A DNA stretch of 64,000 nucleotides. Origin: Pseudomonas fluorescens (GTDB lineage Bacteria; Pseudomonadota; Gammaproteobacteria; Pseudomonadales; Pseudomonadaceae). The stretch is from contig NZ_CABVIR010000001.1 of NCBI RefSeq assembly GCF_902498065.1, positions 1,054,001 to 1,118,000 of the forward strand. Direction: 5' to 3'. Below are positions 59,329-64,000 of the stretch, piece after piece. Below the pieces are notes generated by a model. That model made no database searches and was not told where the DNA came from. It saw nothing but the letters and a program-made list of their open reading frames with translations. Made by a program: the position numbers and the translations under genes. Positions within the stretch are counted from its first letter, which is position 1; each line of letters starts with the position of its first letter.

Positions 59329-60102
59329 GTGAGTTACGAAACGATTTTGCTGGAAACCCACGGCCGTGTCGGCCTGATCACCCTGAACCGTCCGCAGGCG
59401 CTGAACGCGTTGAACGCGCAGATCGTCAGCGAACTCAACCACGCCCTCGATGGCCTGGAAGCCGATTCCAACATCGGTTGCATCGTACTGACCGGCTCGA
59501 AGAAAGCCTTCGCCGCTGGTGCCGACATCAAGGAAATGGCTGAGCTGACCTACCCGCAGATCTATCTCGACGACCTGTTCAGCGACAGTGATCGCGTGGC
59601 CAACCGCCGCAAGCCGATCATCGCCGCGGTCAACGGTTTTGCCTTGGGCGGTGGCTGTGAACTGGCGCTGATGTGCGACTTCATCCTGGCCGGCGACAAC
59701 GCCCGGTTCGGCCAACCGGAAATCAACCTCGGCGTGTTGCCGGGCATGGGTGGCACCCAACGCCTGACCCGCGCGGTGGGTAAGGCCAAAGCGATGGAAA
59801 TGTGCCTCAGCGGGCGTTTGATCGATGCGGTGGAAGCGGAGCGTTGCGGGATCGTGGCGCGGATCGTACCGGCGGACGAATTGCTGGACGAAGCGCTGAA
59901 AGTCGCCGCGTTGATCGCCAAGAAGTCGCTGCCGATTGCGATGATGGTCAAGGAAAGCGTCAACCGTGCATTTGAAGTGAGCCTGTCGGAAGGCGTGCGC
60001 TTTGAGCGTCGGGTGTTCCATGCGGCGTTTGCGACGCAGGATCAGAAGGAAGGGATGGCGGCGTTTATTGCCAAGCGTGAAGCGGAGTTCGTCGGTAAGT
60101 AA
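59329..60102 (+). CDS. Enoyl-CoA hydratase
   Basis: This 257-residue crotonase starts with GTG after a good AGAAGGAG. It has the oxyanion segments [16 protein letters not shown] (near residue 58) and [15 protein letters not shown] (near 102). Both catalytic Glu residues are present: one in GGGCE, the other in [18 protein letters not shown] near 130. It hydrates the enoyl-CoA made by the preceding dehydrogenase, completing a beta-oxidation-like sequence with the SDR and thiolase. Confidence 0.92.
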   Translation: MSYETILLETHGRVGLITLNRPQALNALNAQIVSELNHALDGLEADSNIGCIVLTGSKKAFAAGADIKEMAELTYPQIYLDDLFSDSDRVANRRKPIIAAVNGFALGGGCELALMCDFILAGDNARFGQPEINLGVLPGMGGTQRLTRAVGKAKAMEMCLSGRLIDAVEAERCGIVARIVPADELLDEALKVAALIAKKSLPIAMMVKESVNRAFEVSLSEGVRFERRVFHAAFATQDQKEGMAAFIAKREAEFVGK

Positions 60103-60120
60103 CGTAGCGTTTTCACCGAC

Positions 60121-60210
60121 GCCTTCGCGAGCAAGCCCGCTCCACACATTCAATCGCGTTCCTTCATGAGGAATGCGGTCAAATGCGAGGGCGGGCTTGC
60201 TCGCGATGCG
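60121..60210. repeat. REP pair, imperfect
   Basis: TTCGCGAGCAAGCCCGCTCC near 60124 and GGGCGGGCTTGCTCGCGATG near 60190 form an inverted pair downstream of the hydratase gene. Confidence 0.7.
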
Positions 60211-60357
60211 TTTGGTCGATCACTCCTTGGTGAGCATTTATACCGGAAGAAACATTCCGAATAATATGAAGGGGTTAAGGCCACTACTTCGCCCGTATTC
60301 GACCTCCACGCTCATCAACTATCGTGAAAGTGCCTGGACGCGACCCGAGGCTTCAGG

Positions 60358-60659
60358 ATGAAGCCAACTTTCCAAGGCCAAACAATCACCGATATTCAGA
60401 GGTTTCCCTGGCCAATTGTCATTTCGTACACGCTGCTTGCTGCACCCCGATACAGGATGCGCCGCAGGGTATCTTTCTGCACCGAGAACCCAATGTAGGC
60501 GATGTCGTTTACTGGTCGAGAAACAAAGGGAAGGCTGTTTTAGTGAAACAACGCACCATCATCTTTGACGAAAATGACGATGTCATATCGGTTCTTTTCA
60601 AAGTTGATGAGCTTCCCGCGGAAGAGGAAGAGGCCATCACGGGTGTGTTGGCGCGATAA
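60358..60659 (+). pseudogene. Small hypothetical gene with a one-base frameshift
   Basis: An ATG at 60358 with GAGG seven bases upstream opens a frame (MKPTFQGQTITDIQRFPWPI) that stops after 46 codons. From the CCCC run at 60445-60448, the -1 frame continues smoothly for about 70 codons to the stop at 60659 (PIQDAPQGIFLHREPNVGDV near its start, VDELPAEEEEA near its end). One extra C in that run would give one 100-residue protein. Neither half is recognised. The stretch is more AT-rich than its neighbours. If the frames are unrelated, a GTG-started frame from 60324 to 60659 is the alternative, but it has no ribosome binding site. Confidence 0.5.
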
Positions 60660-60668
60660 GCAGGAAGT

Positions 60669-60720
60669 CCCCGAATAACTCGGGGCGAAGCGTCCGCTTC
60701 CAGAATTGATACGGAAGCGG
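60669..60720. terminator. Tandem hairpins between convergent genes
   Basis: CCCCG/CGGGG (60669-60685) and an 8-base-pair stem CCGCTTCC/GGAAGCGG (60694-60701 with 60713-60720) lie between the small + strand gene and the - strand acyl-CoA dehydrogenase. There is no T-run, so termination is only a possibility. Confidence 0.4.
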
Positions 60721-60746
60721 GCTTCAGCAAAAAACGCGTCTTGGGT

Positions 60747-61898
60747 TCAAACCAGGTAGTGCTTGAGTTCCCGCGCAATGACCATCCGCTGTATCTCGCT
60801 CGACCCTTCATAAATCTGTGTAATCCGCGCATCCCGGTAATAACGCTCCACCGGGTAATCCTCCAGATACCCATACCCGCCATGAATCTGCATCGCCGAC
60901 GAGCAGACCTTTTCGGCCATTTCCGACGCAAATAGCTTGGCCTGCGAAGCCTCCGACAAACACGGCTTGCCCGCACTGCGCAACCGTGCGGCATGCAGGA
61001 TCAGCAACCGTGCAGCATTCAGGCGCGTGTGCATGTCGGCCAGCATATTGGCGATGCTCTGGTGCTCGATGATCGGCTTGTCGAACTGCACGCGATCACG
61101 GGAATAGGCCAGCGCGGCTTCGAACGCGGCACGGGCGATGCCCAGCGCCTGCGCGGCGATGCCGATGCGTCCGCCTTCGAGGTTCGAGAGGGCGATGGCC
61201 AGGCCTTTACCGCGCTCACCCAACAGATTGGCTTCGGCAATGGTGCAGTTGCTCAGGGTCACTGCGCAGGTATCGGAGGCGCGAATGCCCATCTTGTGTT
61301 CGGTGCGATCAACGATGAAGCCGGCGGTATCGGTTGGCACCAGAAACGCAGAAATACCGCGTTTGCCCAGTTCCGGATCGGTCACGGCAAACACGATCGC
61401 CAATTTTGCCCGTTTGCCGTTGCTGACGAATTGCTTGGCGCCGTTGATCACCCACTGGCCGTCGCGCAGTTCGGCGCGGGTGCGCAGGTTGTGCGCTTCG
61501 GAGCCGGCTTGCGGTTCGGTCAGGCAGAAGCAGCCGATGGCCTTGCCGCTGGCCAGATCCGGCAACCAGGTCTGTTTCTGTTCTTCAGTGCCGTAATTCA
61601 GAACCGGTCCGCAACCCACGGAATTGTGGATGCTCATCAGTGCGCCCGTGGCGCCGTCGCCGGCGGAAATCTCTTCCACTGCCAGGGCGTAGGCGACGTA
61701 ATCGACATACGTGCCGCCCCATTCCTCGGGCACCACCATGCCCAACAGCCCCAGTTCGCCCATCTTCGCGACCAGGCCATCATCAATCCAGCCGGCCTTT
61801 TCCCAGGCTTGCGCGTGGGGCGCGATTTCGCCGCGGGCAAAGTCCCGGGCCATGTCGCGGATCATGACTTGCTCTTCGCTCAATTCGATATCGTGCAT
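60747..61898 (-). CDS. Acyl-CoA dehydrogenase, probably isobutyryl-CoA type
   Basis: The 383-residue FAD enzyme has the full set of family motifs: [40 protein letters not shown] and [20 protein letters not shown]. The catalytic Glu is in [11 protein letters not shown] near residue 370. It is encoded next to a 3-hydroxyisobutyryl-CoA hydrolase, three bases after that gene's start-to-stop junction partner and on the same strand. The pairing suggests isobutyryl-CoA dehydrogenase of the valine pathway, though other short-chain substrates are possible. It is clearly distinct from the enzyme at 58187, with which it shares the fold. Confidence 0.9.
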   Translation of the reverse strand: MHDIELSEEQVMIRDMARDFARGEIAPHAQAWEKAGWIDDGLVAKMGELGLLGMVVPEEWGGTYVDYVAYALAVEEISAGDGATGALMSIHNSVGCGPVLNYGTEEQKQTWLPDLASGKAIGCFCLTEPQAGSEAHNLRTRAELRDGQWVINGAKQFVSNGKRAKLAIVFAVTDPELGKRGISAFLVPTDTAGFIVDRTEHKMGIRASDTCAVTLSNCTIAEANLLGERGKGLAIALSNLEGGRIGIAAQALGIARAAFEAALAYSRDRVQFDKPIIEHQSIANMLADMHTRLNAARLLILHAARLRSAGKPCLSEASQAKLFASEMAEKVCSSAMQIHGGYGYLEDYPVERYYRDARITQIYEGSSEIQRMVIARELKHYLV

Positions 61899-61901
61899 GG
61901 C

Positions 61902-63008
61902 TCAGCTCCCGCTCCGGTCAAACCCTGTGAAAAAACTCGCGACGTGCTCGGCGTCCAGCGCCTGCAAGGTCGGCGGGTTCCAGCGCGGGGCTTTGTCTTT
62001 GTCGATCAGCAATGCGCGCACACCTTCGATCAGGTCGCCGCGCTCGAACCACTGACGGTCCAGATGCAGTTCCAGGGCAAAGCAGTCTTCCAGACTCAGA
62101 TGCCGACCGCGCCGCAGCATTTCCAGAGTCACACCCATGGCCAGCGGTGAACGGCTTTGCAGCAGGTCGGCGGTGGTCGTCGCCCATTCATGACTGTCGG
62201 CAACCGTGACTTCGCGCAGTTGCTCAACAATACTCGGCACGTCAGGCAGGGCGAAGAAGTGATCGATGGCCGGGCGTAGCGCTTCCAATGGCGCATCGGG
62301 CAGTTGCTGCACGGCGAGTTGGGCCAGCAAGCCTTGCAGGTCCTTGAGTGGTGTGTCGTGCCATTCGAGCTGATCGAGTTGTTCGTCCAGTACGCTGAGC
62401 TTGTCACTGTCCAGATACCAATCGGCCAGGCCGCAATAGAGCGCATCTGCCGCACGGATCTGCACGCCGCTGACGCCCAGATAGATCCCCAGTTCACCGG
62501 GGATGCGCGGCAGGAAGTGACTGCCGCCCACATCCGGGAAGTAACCGATCGCCACTTCCGGCATTGCCAGACGACTTTTCTCGGTGACCACCCGCAAGTC
62601 GGCGCCTTGCACCAGGCCCATGCCGCCGCCCAGGACGAAACCGTCCATCAAGGCCAGTACGGGTTTGCGGTAATGATGGATAGCGAGGTCGAGGGCGTAT
62701 TCCTCGACGAAGAAATCTTCGTGCAGCGAGCCACCGCTTTTGAAACTGTTGTAGAGCGAACGGATGTCGCCACCGGCGCAGAAGGCTTTTTCGCCAGCAC
62801 CGCGCAGCACCACGGCATGCACCTGAGGATCCTGTGCCCAAACGTCGAGTTGGTGCTGCAGTTGACGGACCATGTCCAGGGTGATCGCGTTGAGACCGGC
62901 GGGGCGGTTGAGGGTCAGGTGACCGATGTGGTTGCGGACCTCGGCCAGCACCTCGATTTGCGTGGCATCCATGGACGAAGCGTCCTTCGATGAAACCTGA
63001 GCAGTCAT
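61902..63008 (-). CDS. 3-hydroxyisobutyryl-CoA hydrolase (HIBCH-like)
   Basis: The product is 368 residues from the ATG at 63008, which has GGGAG eight bases upstream; the frame to 63143 is rejected. This is the long crotonase type (about 350-370 residues), with GAGEKAFCAGGDIRSLYNSF near residue 70 and GFVLGGGMGLVQGADLRVVT near 118. PEVAIGYFPDVGGSHFLPRI near 142 and the C-terminal SLEDCFALELHLDRQWF are typical of HIBCH. It hydrolyses 3-hydroxyisobutyryl-CoA, a step specific to valine degradation. The upstream AT-rich region includes an inverted CTGCA/TGCAG pair at 63119-63132, a possible regulator site. Confidence 0.9.
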   Translation of the reverse strand: MTAQVSSKDASSMDATQIEVLAEVRNHIGHLTLNRPAGLNAITLDMVRQLQHQLDVWAQDPQVHAVVLRGAGEKAFCAGGDIRSLYNSFKSGGSLHEDFFVEEYALDLAIHHYRKPVLALMDGFVLGGGMGLVQGADLRVVTEKSRLAMPEVAIGYFPDVGGSHFLPRIPGELGIYLGVSGVQIRAADALYCGLADWYLDSDKLSVLDEQLDQLEWHDTPLKDLQGLLAQLAVQQLPDAPLEALRPAIDHFFALPDVPSIVEQLREVTVADSHEWATTTADLLQSRSPLAMGVTLEMLRRGRHLSLEDCFALELHLDRQWFERGDLIEGVRALLIDKDKAPRWNPPTLQALDAEHVASFFTGFDRSGS

Positions 63009-63118
63009 CACTAACTCCCTGCTTTTATTGTTCTTTATAGAGAAGCTCGCGCGCGAGCGATGCAGGATCGTAACAGTGCAAATTTGTGATGTACAACCGG
63101 GATAAATGCAGGTGCTGT

Positions 63119-63132
63119 CTGCATTTTTGCAG
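63119..63132. promoter_or_regulatory. Palindrome before the valine-pathway pair
   Basis: CTGCATTTTTGCAG is a symmetric site about 110 bases before the HIBCH-like start, flanked by further TGCA words. It could be an operator or hairpin; there is no direct proof. Confidence 0.35.
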
Positions 63133-63157
63133 TGCCTCTGCAAGCATTTGTGTGATG

Positions 63158-63865
63158 TCAGGTTCTACGGCTCAGGACTTCACCAATACTGCGGCGCTTG
63201 GCATGCAGCTCACTGGCCTGAATCAACTGCTCAAGGTCTTCAGGCGTGACGTCAAAGAAAGCCTCCATATCCGCCAGCGCGTGTTTCAGGTCCTGGGCAG
63301 TAATCGCCTGGCTGTCGATTGGCGGATGATCGGCCGGCACGACCGCTACCGGCTCACTGGCACGTCTGGGGTAGCGAATGCGCGTCAGGTTGTTGTACAC
63401 GAGGGCGCTGAGCAGCATGGTCGCGGCACCGAGCATCACCGGGCCGAGGGCTTTCCAGTCCAGCGCGATGGTCGCGGGGTCGGCCAGTACCAATAACAAT
63501 GCCAATGCGCCGGCCGGCGGGTGCAGGCAACGCAGCCAGCACATCAGCATCAGCGCCATGCCTGCGGCGAGGCAAGCGCTGCCAAGGGTTCGCCCGAGCA
63601 CGTGAGCGACGAGCAATGCGATCACCCCCGCACTCAGGTAGCCGCCGAGAATCGACCAGGGTTGCGCCAGCGCCCCGGAGGACACCGCAAACAAAAGCAC
63701 CGCCGAGGCGCCCAGCGGACCGATCAGGTGCTGCGCCACTTCGATGCCGAAAACCTCGGAGCAGAGCCAGACGCTGAACAGCGTACCGAGGGCCATGCCG
63801 ATGGCGGCGCGGCTCCATTCAGACGGTCGAGTGTTGATGGCAGAAGGTAACCAGCGAGCGAACAT
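63158..63865 (-). CDS. HPP-family membrane protein without CBS domains
   Basis: The 235-residue protein has an N-terminal HPP domain with four or five helices and the name-giving HPP in CLHPPAGALALLLVL near residue 113. A cytosolic helical stretch (TAQDLKHALADMEAFFDVTP...) follows. Many relatives continue into two CBS domains, and this one stops after ELHAKRRSIGEVLSRR, about where the first CBS would begin. HPP proteins are implicated in nitrite transport in cyanobacteria and chloroplasts; the bacterial role is unclear. A terminator-like hairpin lies upstream at 63897-63930, so it starts its own transcript. Confidence 0.85.
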   Translation of the reverse strand: MFARWLPSAINTRPSEWSRAAIGMALGTLFSVWLCSEVFGIEVAQHLIGPLGASAVLLFAVSSGALAQPWSILGGYLSAGVIALLVAHVLGRTLGSACLAAGMALMLMCWLRCLHPPAGALALLLVLADPATIALDWKALGPVMLGAATMLLSALVYNNLTRIRYPRRASEPVAVVPADHPPIDSQAITAQDLKHALADMEAFFDVTPEDLEQLIQASELHAKRRSIGEVLSRRT

Positions 63866-63896
63866 GAGTTAGACAGTCCGGTGTAAAAATCGAGGC

Positions 63897-63930
63897 AAAA
63901 AAAAGGCTTAGCTGGGATACCCAGAAAGCC
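63897..63930 (-). terminator. Rho-independent terminator-like hairpin
   Basis: On the - strand, GGCTTTCTGGG pairs with CCCAGCTAAGCC around a 3-base loop (one internal mismatch region), followed by eight T. It would end a gene transcribed from the right, beyond the window, before the HPP gene. A short GGCAC/GTGCC hairpin lies at 63965-63977. Confidence 0.6.
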
Positions 63931-64000
63931 CTTGAAGTTGTTCCAACTATTGGGGGAGGAACGAGGCACAGTGTGCCGCTCATTCCAGACAGAGACAAAT

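Noticed and set aside
60440..60455. Programmed -1 ribosomal frameshift
   Set aside because: The CCCC run is not a classical X XXY YYZ slippery site and no strong downstream hairpin is apparent within 10 bases. A base deletion is simpler.

Overview
The window is chromosomal DNA from a Pseudomonas of the fluorescens/putida type. This follows from high GC content, dense gene packing with many ATGA stop/start overlaps, many GTGGGAGC-type REP pairs, and gene orders I recall from pseudomonads: muxABC-opmB, glgA-treZ-malQ-treY, glgE-treS-glgB and efeUOB. I see no rRNA, tRNA, prophage, insertion sequence or CRISPR array.

Layout. 1-5197: end of an RND efflux operon (muxB fragment, muxC, opmB). 5345-13188: housekeeping and regulatory genes: an MHYT-GGDEF-EAL c-di-GMP protein, an SDR, a MocR-type regulator, CcoG, a DUF3203 protein, an MgtC-family protein and a tiny proline-rich protein. 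13405-38620: a large alpha-glucan/trehalose region. GlgE, a TreS-maltokinase fusion and GlgB run on the + strand. GlgA, TreZ, MalQ, TreY, a DUF2934 protein and GlgX run on the - strand. Between the two groups lie a beta-barrel protein, an EEP-family phosphodiesterase, and a tightly coupled, poorly understood set: an ACAD-fold flavoprotein, a PIG-L deacetylase, a NodS-like methyltransferase, a GT2 glycosyltransferase, and a second PIG-L paralogue that lacks the catalytic-base Asp.

39176-47251: enoyl-CoA hydratase/isomerase, NudC, a TauE/SafE permease, a divergent sulfur-scavenging pair (DszC/SfnC-like flavoprotein and SfnG) with a sigma-54 promoter on each side, a TetR/DUF1348 pair with a perfect operator palindrome, and PssA. 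47246-52821: an MFS transporter and an EfeUOB iron-uptake operon with a fourth EfeM-like gene behind a Fur-box-like site. 53107-60102: an AraC regulator and a five-gene acyl-CoA oxidation set that resembles isoleucine/short-chain acid degradation. 60358-63865: a frameshifted small gene, an acyl-CoA dehydrogenase plus 3-hydroxyisobutyryl-CoA hydrolase pair (valine branch), and an HPP membrane protein.

How the parts work together. GlgE, TreS-Mak and GlgB can turn trehalose/maltose into branched alpha-glucan through maltose-1-phosphate. GlgA and MalQ make or rearrange linear glucan, GlgX debranches it, and TreY/TreZ release trehalose. No glgC or glgP is in the window. The best candidate for an undescribed system is the PIG-L/NodS-like/GT2/ACAD-fold cluster translated directly after glgX. 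Its enzyme logic (transfer a sugar, deacetylate the N-acetyl group, methylate or oxidise the amine) suggests an amino-sugar conjugate, but that is inference.
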